Of a stretch of 64,000 bases of DNA, positions 8,658 through 20,400 are shown piece after piece. This DNA comes from Bugula neritina (taxonomy: Eukaryota > Bryozoa > Gymnolaemata > Cheilostomatida > Bugulidae): NCBI GenBank assembly GCA_964035545.1, contig OZ037768.1, forward strand, positions 13,826,175 through 13,890,174. Reading direction: 5' to 3'. The notes below the pieces were generated by a model that searched no databases, was not told the DNA's origin, and saw only the letters and a program-made list of their open reading frames with translations. The translations under genes and the position numbers were made by a program. How positions within the stretch are numbered: position 1 is the stretch's first letter; each line of letters starts with the position of its first letter.

Positions 8658-8963
8658 TGTTATGTTTTCCAGATTTAGGGTTGATGTGCCACCAAGAGAA
8701 TCTATTTATCACTAGAGAAACTTCACCGAGTTAAGTCGAGTAGATATCGTTATATTTTAATACAAGAATACATAATAAAATCTAATGTACAACAGTAATG
8801 ATACACACGTCTATTTAATTTACAGCACTATCCTCAACTGAGCTAGTAGCGCGAAGCTGCTACTATTACTCATAAAACAGCCTAGCTAATTGGCTAATAC
8901 ATTGTTCCGGGTCAATACGCAACCTTGCGTATTGTGTTGCTGGTAGCTCCACGAGCCACCACA
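8658..8963 (-). repeat. 5' LTR of the Ty3/gypsy-type element
   Basis: 306 bp, identical to the copy at 1511-1816 except A at 8805 where the other has G (1658). It begins TGTGGTGG and ends CATAACA on the minus strand. It contains a perfect 10-bp inverted repeat, caatacgcaa/ttgcgtattg, separated by 2 bp, near its start. Element transcription should begin here; no TATA box was assigned. Confidence 0.95.
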
Positions 8964-9921
8964 CTATTATATTTTTTGAAAATATATAAATATTTAATAT
9001 TTAAAATTGATAATGAATATTAGTGTTAGTATGGCACTTACAGTATTACTATTAGTATTAGTATTACTTACTATTAGTATTAGTATAACTATTATAATAC
9101 TAATAGTAATAATAATATTAATATTTAATATAAAGTTAAATTAAAATATATCACTATGAGTATGTTTTAGTGATTTAAGTTTAACTATAAGTAATAGTGA
9201 TACATTGCCGTTGCGATTCTCATTCACGTGTTGTCAGTCATTGTGGTTGTCACAAAATAAATAAAAAATATAATGATACAGTAATATAACAATCACAATG
9301 ACTGTGACTTTTATATATTAATATTTTTTTATTTATATCATCAATATTTAATATATAATATGAATAATAATTATTATATCTTTTAAATATTATAATCATA
9401 ATCGTAAATTGTAGTGATTATTGAATGTTCATTTAATCTTATTGCAATTAACTAATAATAAATATAATAAATAAGTAATAATCATTATTCATTAAACTTG
9501 AAGTAATTAAATTGAATTGAATTCAACATTAACTCAAAATTGTTTTAATTTACTTACACTTATAAGTTATAATTATACATTCATTTATACAATAATAATT
9601 CAAATTTATAGTTAGACTACGACTCGAAATTTTAAATTTTGATATTAATATTTATTTTATTTAATTCATTTAAGCTTAGGGTGGATAATTATATTTATCA
9701 TGTTAAAAATTATTAACTTTAGTTATATTTAATATGCTAAATTATTTTAATCAATCATAGGTGTAACTGTCAATAATTAAATATTAAAATTATATTAATT
9801 AGTAGTACTAATAAGACTAATCGTTGTTATAATTTAACAATTACTAAAATTCATTATGTGTTATTATAATGTGTATCACTATGACTATGGTTTTTAATTC
9901 TTTTATTTCGTAACAATTAGA
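8964..9921. other. AT-rich intergenic DNA
   Basis: Begins with the ctat target duplication, then TAN triplets around 9040-9120 and very AT-rich sequence. I see no gene or conserved signal. Confidence 0.6.
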
Positions 9922-10412
9922 TGGTGTCATCCCAGATAGATGCTTCCCACTTAGACGCTATTTATTTATTTTAGTACAATATAATTATATGTATTTTATG
10001 TGCAATTTATTTGAATATTATTGAAATATATGTAAATTTAAATAAACTTGAATCAATTGTTTGCTAAAAACATAAATAAATTCCTTTGATCTGCATTAAC
10101 TTATTAATTCTGCATTCTCTAACTTCTTGCTGTTTGAAAAAGTAATAGTTCAATAAGAAGTATTCATTGAATATGCCTTATTAATGTATTTCTGTTTTTT
10201 TTATTCAACATAAATTCGTGTAAATTGGAATATTATTCCAGATAATTCATATTAACTATTATTTCATGTTTAGCAATCAATACAACAGTTATATAGATAT
10301 ACATAGGTATATAACTATATATAATATGGTACCAAAATAAAAATCGTCCAAGTGGGAAGCGTCTAAGTGAGAAGCGTCTAAGTGAGAAGCATCTATCTGG
10401 GACAAAACCAAT
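9922..10412. mobile_element. MITE-like element with terminal inverted repeats
   Basis: The left end (9922-9959) and the reverse complement of the right end (about 10345-10412) share cccagatagatgcttc and an acttagacg motif. The right end contains a 15-bp unit (gtctaagtgagaagc and variants) three times in a row (10346-10390); the left has it once. The roughly 390 bp between are AT-rich and non-coding. It encodes no transposase, so it would be non-autonomous. Flanks show attaga/attaaa, which is not a clear target duplication. A related single end occurs at 27018-27054. Confidence 0.65.
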
Positions 10413-12178
10413 TAAATAACCATAGGCTAATATTTGCATGGTTTTGACAAACCTTAGACGACTTTAAGAATTAATATAAGTACTAAAATTGATCATTGTA
10501 ATATTAGTACTTTTATTTTCGTTATTCTATCATGTGCATGCAATAACTGTAAGTTATGCTAATGATAATGATTTGGGATCTTTGGTTAGAGCTACTTTTG
10601 TGAGAGGTTCAGGCTTTTGCGATGTTTTAACTGGTTTAAATATTAAGCCAGCAAACTTCTTTTGGTAGATTTCTTATTTCCAATGCCCATTTCTTTCGGT
10701 TCCTGTTAAACTTTAGATTTTCGGAATCACCTATTACCCTTCTTGCTATGGAGCTGACTGACTTCCTTGAACTGCTTTACTCAAATATGTTGTTTCTTTA
10801 CTTTGCTCTTTGCCTCTTATTCTCCCTTCTCCTCATACAACTATATCAAGTGCCATGAGGCATAAGCTGTGGTCCAAATTCATATCTGTCATTGCCAAAA
10901 TGTTATATGGCTGCTTTGCCTGTTTCATATGGTGCGATAATCCTAGAATTTATATTTCATGTTTTTAAATCTTCTGTTCTATCGAAGGACTTTGTGATGT
11001 CCGCCTAAATTTTTTATCAGCAATGGATTGTTGTGCTGGTAGTATTTTTGCATAATTGTTATAATTTGTTTGGTGATACAGTGTTGGCTCAGCTATTTGC
11101 CTTGAAGTCACTTTTTTATTATAACTTACTCTAAGGCACTCAGAGTTCTTCTGTATCTAGTCTGACTGAAGGCTCACTTGTCCTAGTTTTATCAATCTCT
11201 TCCCAAACTACACCAAGGACCTCATGAAGTGATTAGACTTGATTGAAGTGATTAGCGTGTAGATAGATACTCTGGGGCAACAAGATTAGTTACCACGTGA
11301 CTCATATGCCAAAGCATGCAATGAACTATAAGAAAAATGTTTCAACAGCATATATTTAACTGCTAATTTATTTGTTTGAGCACGAATTCTAAACATTTTC
11401 AACGAAAAGCACATGTTTTTGTACTAATGCTAACGAATTTAATGGCATTATACTGTAGGAATGTAAATATTCAGACTCAAATAAATCTCCCAAGTGAAAT
11501 CCTGCTTGTAGAATATTTAATTTTTTTGTTGTACTGTGGTTATTATTTTCAAAACCATGTCTAGAATATTTTTGTAATATTTCACATTTGCAATATGAAA
11601 GATAATTTTGTAGCATAAATATAAAGGGAATTTTGCAACTTGTTAAATTTAATAAGAGATATTTATAAAACATGTATTAATTTTGTTTTTTAAAGTCGAA
11701 TTCTATAAATATCGCATTCTTGGATGCTTCAGGCCTCCCTGTAAACAGCGAGTTTAATTTGGTCAATTGGCATATGTGGTTTTGGCTGCGGTAAAAAGTA
11801 ATTGTAATGCCTCTATGTAACGGGATCTGCGATACCTGTCATCATTTGTTAAGCTGCCATTAAAAATAGAGAAAATGGCGATTTTATGAATGCTAGTCTG
11901 GTGTTTTTCATGAATATTGATGTTTATTTAGCGACTGTTTGTCTTCAGTATGGCTCTATTTACAAACACAGGATTATAGATATGTTTAACATTAATTAAT
12001 GTTCAAATAAATTAATAAATTTAATTATGTAAATAATTTATAGCTTCTAATGTTGTTGATTTTGTCTTTGGGTATTATTTTGCACTACTATTAAATTATT
12101 TTGTAGACTGCCCAGCTCAGGCACTAACTAGATGGAAGTAAGATTCTGAAAGTTAATAACTGACAGAATGCTGTAGAT
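10413..12178. other. Intergenic DNA upstream of the F-box gene
   Basis: About 1.8 kb without a recognisable coding region. The segment 10560-11250 is less AT-rich and pyrimidine-rich, but it is broken by stops in all frames read. The promoter and any 5' non-coding exon of the F-box gene probably lie in 11650-12178; no specific element could be fixed. Confidence 0.4.
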
Positions 12179-14184
12179 ATGCTTGGCATGCAGAATGATA
12201 ACAATGAATGTAGACCACAGCTAGTGAGTAGGCACAGCAGTAACTTACCTGCTAACCATCGAAATAATACGAAAAAGCAAGCCTTGTCCAGACGAAGTCG
12301 AAGTGCATCACCTTGTGTGAAGAAATATTCAGTTTATACAGGTGACTAACCTTTCCGAAATGTGGTTATTTAAATATATTGTGTTGTTAAGGATGTTATT
12401 TTAGACGTGGTGTTGCATCTCCTGCCAAAATTTAGTATCTTTTATATTACTACACTTATATTTTCAATTGCAAAATTTATAATAGTATTGTATGATCTTT
12501 TTTAGTAAATATTATATATAGTAAATATATGATGAATGTTTAGGAACTGCAGTGATTCTAAATCGGACTAAAAATGATCCCACAAGCTCTATGATCACTC
12601 CGAAATCACCCCAGTTGCCATCGATACGAAAATCTTCAAGTCATTTAGCAACAAAATCCCTTAAAGCCTCAAGACATTTGGCGAACACCAAACAGAGATC
12701 TCAGGTAATATCTATTTTTAAATTGAAATATTTTTAGTTAATATTAAGAGACCTGGCATGAAGATGTTTTACAAATTATCTACTGGTATTTCATTAAAAA
12801 ATGAGCTGACCTGATGAAATCTTCTTTTGGTGCTAATTAACCAAATTTAACAATTTGGTAAAATGAATATAAATGCATTTGCTTTTAGTGCTTCAATGAT
12901 TTTAAAAAGAATGCTATTCTCTACAAATCTGTATGGGAAAATGTGAGCTCGGTGAAGAGTACTGGCCCTTTTGTCACAGATGTCAACAGTAACTTCAGTT
13001 GTCTGTCCTACACCAAAGCAAGCTACAGCTCTCCTAGACAAGAATTGTGCCCGGTACAGTTGGAGCCCCAAGCATATCACACTGGTGATTGCACTATTAC
13101 ATTTGATCATTTACCAGTTGAATGCATTTTAAAAATATTCAGCTACCTAAATCAACTGGAGCGAGGCCGTTGCATGTTTGTCTGCTGGAAGTGGTATGCT
13201 GTAGCCCAGACTCCAATGATATGGAGTCATATCAACTTCAGAGAGTTCAATCTCTGTTACGGACACGGTCCAAACACAGAACTACCTCAATATCTGGATG
13301 CAGAGCACACGGCTCAAGGAGTGACCCAGGTGAATACCAAAACTCCATGTACCAAGTCCTGCTATGGTAAATATATTACTCGAATCGAGAGATATATTTT
13401 GTTTCTCATCGACATTCAACCTAAAATCAAAAGGCTTGAATTTTCATTTGATCTTCTAAAAGATGGTTGGGTGGAGATTATTAAACATCTGATAAGGCAC
13501 ACAACAGTTTCCGAGATAGAATACGTAGATATGGATTGGCAAGATACCCCAGTTAAACCTCAGCACCTTTTCTCCGACTCTTATGTCCGATTACAGGATA
13601 TCATGTATGAGACGCGTCGTAGGCACAGAAGCTTTACTCAGTTTCTGGAAGAGTTTATTGAGCTCATACCAAATGTCAAAACTTTAGTTATGCCATTTCA
13701 TTGGCCATCAGTGAAGGCAGCCAAGTTAGTATTTCCCTCAACTAATTTGGTGAACCTTGTATTGAAAAAATCTACAGTTCTTCAAATTCCATCTCAGGAG
13801 GTATTTGATGAGTTGAGCAAAATAACTGATCTGGAACGGTTGCTAATTGAAGTGTGGATGCCGAATGTGTCCAACGATTTTTTAGCATCATACTGTATCA
13901 AGTCACGAACTTTGAAATATCTTGATCTGTCACAATGCAAGAATTTCAACATCAAATCAGTTGATTTGCCTTCATTGGAGGTGCTAATTGTGGGACGGCC
14001 TCCTACTTTATGTTCAAATCAAAGGATTCGACAGTCAACTGTGCCTTGCTTATGTAAAGTTATACGCAGGGGAGCTCCTCATCTACGACGAATTAATTGT
14101 CATATTTTGGAAGAGATGACCGTCAATGAAATAGACATTTTACTAAAGTCAATATGTCCTATTTGCAAACCAAGGCACCATTAA
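12179..14184 (+). CDS. F-box protein, family unassigned
   Basis: Three coding exons: 12179-12341, 12544-12704, 12889-14184. All have GT/AG borders and matching phase, and total 539 aa. The ATG at 12179 has an in-frame stop just upstream (12161-12163). Residues 1-125 are Ser/Arg/Lys-rich and look disordered. The F-box is at about 179-226 (FDHLPVECILKIFSYL … CWKWYAVAQTPMIWSHI), the Skp1-binding motif of SCF ubiquitin ligases. Residues 260-539 contain leucine-rich stretches such as LKYLDLSQC that may form a degenerate leucine-rich repeat, ending CPICKPRHH. It probably selects substrates for ubiquitination; the substrate is unknown. I could not match it confidently to a named FBXO/FBXL. An AATAAA at 14393-14398 fits its 3' end. 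Confidence 0.8.
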
Positions 14185-14392
14185 CTTAAATGTCCTAGTT
14201 TTACCATGCTCTTTCTAAAGCATTGCAATATTTTAGTCTGTTGTAGGGTTGTGTTTCACTTTATGGTTTTTACCACTATTTCACATGTTCGAGTATACAC
14301 GTTTTTTATATTATAAAAATTATTTTTCCAAACTAGAAAAAAAAATCTTTCTGTGGTACACATGCATATATACATGGTATATGTATATTGAC

Positions 14393-14398
14393 AATAAA
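14393..14398 (+). terminator. Polyadenylation signal AATAAA of the F-box gene
   Basis: Canonical AATAAA 209 bp after the F-box stop codon, inside the short gap between two convergent genes. The importin-11 stop codon lies only 76 bp further, so the two 3' UTRs probably overlap. Confidence 0.55.
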
Positions 14399-14473
14399 TA
14401 TATACAAGCATTCATCATTCTCTTAAAAATATTAAAGCTATCTAGCTAAAAATTAAAATTTATATCAGTGTTA

Positions 14474-17400
14474 TTAGATTTGCACCATAAAATCTTGCAA
14501 CTGTGAAGATATATCTGAATCAATGCTTGCCATCAACCGTCCGAATTTTTCTTCTCCAACAATATTGCACAAATCTTTTAGTCTGTCCCACACAAAGGAG
14601 TGCAAATGTATATGGAACACTGGATCTTTTAGTGACATCTAAAATACACATCATACGGTGCAAAAGACAATAACCACATAACTTAACTGATGTCTGAAAT
14701 GTGCTACTTGTCTAGATCACAGCATGTCACATGTCAAGCACAAATTATCTCACCTCATGCTTTCTCTTTTCATGATTGTTATCCAATTCATCAGCAGGTG
14801 CACCTTTTTTCTCAGGAACATCCAAAACAAGAGTACTAAAATTATTAATTTAAATAGGCATGTGAAGAAAATGCAATTTGTTTCCAAAAATCTCTTCTAG
14901 TATAATAAGACAAATACTTACTCTGTAATTTGGAGGTTGCCATTGGAAGATACCTTTGTGCAAACATCATGCATTACTTGTACACATGCATTAACCATTG
15001 GATCTAAACCAATTTCTGTGGTACTAAAACAGATAAAACAAACTTAAGTCATTATTATTATATAATGATCAATTTGACAGAGATGGAAACATAAAAATAA
15101 TGGCATCAAATTGTGAAAGTTACTCTCAAAAACTACTGCATTGTTATAATTTAACCAATCCATAGTGACCCTCAGAACTCTCACTTGAAAAGACTAAAAT
15201 TCAAAATATCTTAGCAGCTTAGTCTTCAGCATAATTTTTCTGAGGATAAAATTGTTTAATTATATCAAAGAGTGAGGAGCATGAAAAATGAGTTTTTAAA
15301 CTTTTGAAACTGCCTACACATAATCACTTCAAATTAAAAAAACCGTTGATTTAGCATTACTGAAAACCAACTGTAAAAGTATGCATAAAGTTGCAATAAG
15401 TAAATATGGAGCGTCCAGAGCATTTTAATGAGCAATAATAAGCTCTTAGCTCTCTAAATAAAACATGGCATCACATCTTGTTGAAAAATAGAGCTAAAGA
15501 TGATCAAAACAAAGTTTTTGGCTTTTTAAAAGGACATTTTTCATTGAGATGAAATTTGCAAGAAATTTATACCATAGTGATTAAATTGAATGCAGATATT
15601 TTTGTAAAGGAGCACATTATTAATGTAACTGGACTAACTGTAAGCAAATTGTTCCTACTTCAAAATAATGACAAAAGCTCAACCTTGTCATAATGAAGTA
15701 ACAACATAAATCTTATTTTTAGTTTATTGGCACTTCATCTTGGTTTTGACCTGCACAAGCTATTTTATAGTGAATAACATAAGTATGTCACGTGTAAACG
15801 TTTTTGAAATGGCTGCAACTTCAATATCAGGACTCGGCAAGCAGGATATATTTTAGTAATTGCTACAAGTATTTTGCTTTGAAGTTTTACTGGTTAATCT
15901 TATCATAATGGATTCAACACTACTAACTAACCCTAACTCTGTAGGAATGAGCGTTGCTATGCCCAGAGCACACACTTTTCTTCGTTCTGAATGGCTCACA
16001 CAGTCTAATTTTTCAAACCACATTTGCAGGAACTCGCTCATCACTTCTATTTGCTAGCAAACATGACAAAATATAGACTTACACATAAAATTATAAGCGT
16101 TTAACATTCTTATAACATTAGCTAACAGTAGCTGCAGTAAACAATCTATATATATACATCTAGTTACTAGATTGCATTCCCCATACACTTATTTTACCTA
16201 TAAACTAATATATTTAATGCACGTTTCTCTAAGAATAGAACATGTAGAGCATTTGAAAATAGTACTATTGAAAAATTAACAACAGCAGAAATACATTTGA
16301 GACATTTATAAATCACATTGAATAAGAACCGTGAGAAAAGAACACAACAAACTATCAAAACACATCATACCTGCTTATTGTTGAGTTGTGAATAATCAGC
16401 TATATAGGTGAATAGGAGATTACGATCCTCAAGTGTAACCCTGGAGATAATGGAGAGGTAAAGGCTCATTACCATTGGGTATGTCTATATCAAGTATAAA
16501 GGGTACTTTGAGGGTACAAGACTTGCAAAGTTATGGTAACAAACAATTTTATAGTACCACTGTTTTTGGCATGTACAATAACGTTTCTAATTTTGAAGTA
16601 AGTGACGTATCATGTGAACTACTAAGCTTGAAAAATATTATTTTGAAAAATAGTCATGTCACCGAAATCTTAGTATAGTGTTTCCTGAACTTCAACAGAA
16701 TTGTATAGCACTTGGCTATAAAATTGCTGAATTCTTTATTACTTGGAACAAACTATGCCATTAAGAAATACAGTGGCCAACAAATATAAATGCATTAGAG
16801 TTTAGACAAACCTCCCCATCTAAGATTGATGGCAGAACCCATGAGACAATCAGGTTCTTAAACAACTGTGCAGATGCCCTTGAATATAACTTGAAGAAAA
16901 GCTCTACAGCCTATAATTAGATAGATATGGTTCACGCTGCAAGTTTATAATAATTATACATCTAAAAACATAAATATATATTTTCTAGAAAAGATCTTGA
17001 AAAAACCTTTGTCACATTGACTCACAACTACACATGCATAAATATGCAAAATAAATATCTACAGGTATGGTAAATATATAACTTATTATTTTGATGTACC
17101 ATCACAAACATAAAATAATATAAAACCTAACCTTCAGAACCAGTACCAGACCTTCAGATTTAAGATCAGTCACAAGATTGCAAAAGCAGTCTACCAGGAT
17201 GTTACCATATGTCTAAATGGAAACAAAAAATATGTTGTAGTGTAACCTATAAATAGCTGCAGCTAATAAACATTATCAAATGTATACTAAGACTTAAGTG
17301 TTGCCAGGTTAGATATTGCATCACACTTGATAAAATAAGAATACATCAGTAATCATGTTCTTGGGCTGTCAAATAAATAATTCACTATTTTATAGTAAAG

Positions 17401-20400
17401 AAACAAAAAATTAATGTAGTAATAAAGTAAAGCTCATCATGAAGAAAGTAAGGGGCTGCACACTTGGCATCTGAACTTGAATAAAATAGTCAAAGAATAA
17501 CATTGCATAAACTGGGCAGTTTTAGCACAACCTTGTTTTGAAGAGCCAATTGAAGCGGATTTGCCAGATGCTCTACTGGAGTGAGTAAATTGAAGAAGAA
17601 AACTTGAGGATAATTTTTCTGCGAAAAGTACTTTTGTGATTTTTTAGCATTATACTATTAAAAATTATTTTGAGTAGTGCCAGTAACGACCTTATTTACA
17701 AATTTATTACTTATAAACATGTATTAAATTGTCATATATTTTGAGTTAAACTTCATATGTTCTTGGCATAGTAAGTCGTACATTAGTTTACCTTTATGAC
17801 ATACAAAGCAGTACTTCTTTACAAACAAAGCTGCAATATATGTAGATAATAATACAATAACTCAAAATTTAGAAAATTTGATATAGCTGTTTTTTTTCAG
17901 AAAAATAACTGACTAAAAATTGAATAAAAATGAAATTTTAACTTTTGTTGTGCTCGTGTGTGTAGTTGCAAACTATCTATCTTTGGAATTTAGTTCACCA
18001 AGACTAAACATTTAATTTCAAATTGAGGCATTTTTCACAGCTAACAAAAATTAATCACAATGGTCCACAAAAAAGAATAAAATGTTCCGAGTCTGTGTTC
18101 AACAGCTATTTCGCTGACAGTATTTCTAGTTTAAGAAATTGTTGACGCTGCTCGTAGTATTGATTAAAAACAACTCTTACTGAAATTAGCAGCTGACCAC
18201 ACAGCAAAGAATAAGCTTCAACTATCTTCAGGCATATCCTAAGATTCTCAGAACTCATATCTAGAAAGAGAATAACCAGTGAATAACAATATTTATCATT
18301 GGGATAATTATATGATTAGCATAAACAAGAACTGCCACTTAACAAAAAAATTTGTTATATCCAAGCAGAGATTTGTTATGAATAAATATACTAATTGAAA
18401 TACAAATTTTTTGATACATGTTGCCAAAAAAAATTGTTTACATATCTTGCATGTTTTCAGATATTAATTTTCACTATAATTATGCTTGTAATTGTATTCT
18501 GTACTTGATAACCTTGCTAAAACTAGGTACATGACACACTATTATAAAATTTAAGCTGCAAGTTAATTACATATTAAATCAAATTGACCAACTTATTCAC
18601 ACCTACAAACATGAAAATACTCAACTACAATTATAATCAAACGCTTGGTCCTAACTAACCAAGAAGAGGAGGTAAAGCAGTAAATAGTTGGAGAATGGTC
18701 TCATCTCCAGCAACTCGGTTATATAAAACAGCTTGCCACAACAACAGCCCATCCTCTAGAAGGTAGACGTGTGCGTTTCTATTTAAGTCAGTGCTAAGCT
18801 GAATGACGGGAATCACCAGAGAGTCCAACAGCACACACTCAGATGCTAGACCCTGAAACACCAAACACACTCATTCTAAGAAACATCTACTTAGTGATAT
18901 TCAATAGACATACTGTTAGTGTTGGCACAAGGCTTTAGTTAGCCAGTTCCTTGACAAAGGGAAATTGACATTCTATTTTTGTGACAATTTATTACATCCT
19001 TGACCTGTCAATACTGTCATTGGTCAGTGTACATAGCAGTCCTGAGTAGCTAATCCTCAGTTCTATTATGTTTGTCATAATTTTCAATTATTGGTGACCG
19101 AATACAATGAGAAAAGATCAAAGTAAACATTAATTCAAAGCAAAAAGTATCCTAGGTTAATTGTCTTCACTTACTCAACAATTATATTTCTTTAAAAATT
19201 GGTCAATATTTTTAGGAAGGACAACAAAAAATATGTAAGCTCAAATAGCTAGAGTATCAGCACATTCAAAAATTTATTGATCTTATCTCAATTTAATAGT
19301 TTCACCTTGAGTTAATATGCATGTGTACAGAATAAAAACGAGTCACTCAGTCTAAATTTATCTATTGTGCACTTCTCATGCAAAGGATAGGAATTATCTT
19401 TCACATTATAAGCCACAGTATACACCCATTGCCATGGTGAATTATATTCACAGTTCTTGACAATTTATCTTTATTTAATATACAAAATGAGAAATGACTA
19501 AATTTAATTGATTTTGTTTTCAGGTTGATAAATTAACGGCTAATTTGAATGTAAGAGATAGCGATAGCAAGAAAGCTAATACCCACATTCACTAAGCCAG
19601 TGAGGGTGGTTATTATAGCACTCTGGAGCATGTTATGTTCTTCTGACTGCTGCCACAGTTGGGGCAGGTAATGTATCAAGATCTGACAGTGAGGTGCAAT
19701 ATGGCTGCCAGTGCGTTCTATCACTAGTGACATCACTTGTAAAACTTGCATCTGGAATGAAAAGAGTAGAACACACCATGACCAACACATTCATTTTCTG
19801 TCCAATCAGATGCTTAAAAATCGCTAAAGATAACTTTAACAATGCAGTTTAGAAGTTTTATGTCTAGCTGGTATTCCTGACATTACGAGTAATCCTTCTG
19901 AGATTATAATGAAGGGTCTGAAGCAATTGCACATTTATTATTGATAAATTGGCTTCCCTTCAGTATAAAGAGAGGATAAATCCTTGACCATCATATTTTA
20001 TATTTTAGCTATTGATTGTCCATGAGTCATCATATGACACAAAGCAACAGTTAGTAAACAAAAAACCCATAACCAACAGATAGACTTTTCAGTATACGGA
20101 CCTTAGAATCACAGGACTCTACAGCTGTGAGAAGATTGAAAAGGAGGTGAAAACTAGGCTCCATGTAAGTAGAGAACTCTTTGTAGGTAAACTCAAAGTC
20201 ATCCACAACTAAAACACATCAACACTTCTAAAGATCTTACACATTTACCAGGATGTTTTTATAGATAATTTGCTGAATCTACTTGTCTTATTACAAGAGG
20301 CTAGAAAAGTTGTCTGAATACGGCATGTAAAGTTACATGATGCTGAAATGGCAGTTTTATGGACAATTTTGTCTTCCTATATTGTAGAATATATTTCTAC

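Larger units (their letters stand above)
1511..8963 (-). mobile_element. Ty3/gypsy-type LTR retrotransposon, nearly full length
   Basis: The element reads on the minus strand. It is bounded by two 306-bp LTRs (1511-1816 and 8658-8963) that start TG and end CA and differ at a single base. The flanks carry a 4-bp duplication, ctat (1507-1510 and 8964-8967). Internal order is primer binding site, gag, basic middle frame, protease, reverse transcriptase, RNase H, integrase, extra zinc-finger ORF and polypurine tract. The RT-RNaseH-integrase order is that of Ty3/gypsy (Metaviridae). The near-identical LTRs indicate a recent insertion. Two apparent defects are visible in pol: an in-frame TAA at 5183-5185 and a frame change at a C7 run at 4706-4712. 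The coding part is much more GC-rich than the host DNA around it. I cannot assign a named clade. Confidence 0.95.

Noticed and set aside
10233-10439. Minus-strand frame with SLRRFSLRRF repeats
   Set aside because: It translates the iterated 15-bp unit of the MITE-like inverted repeat.
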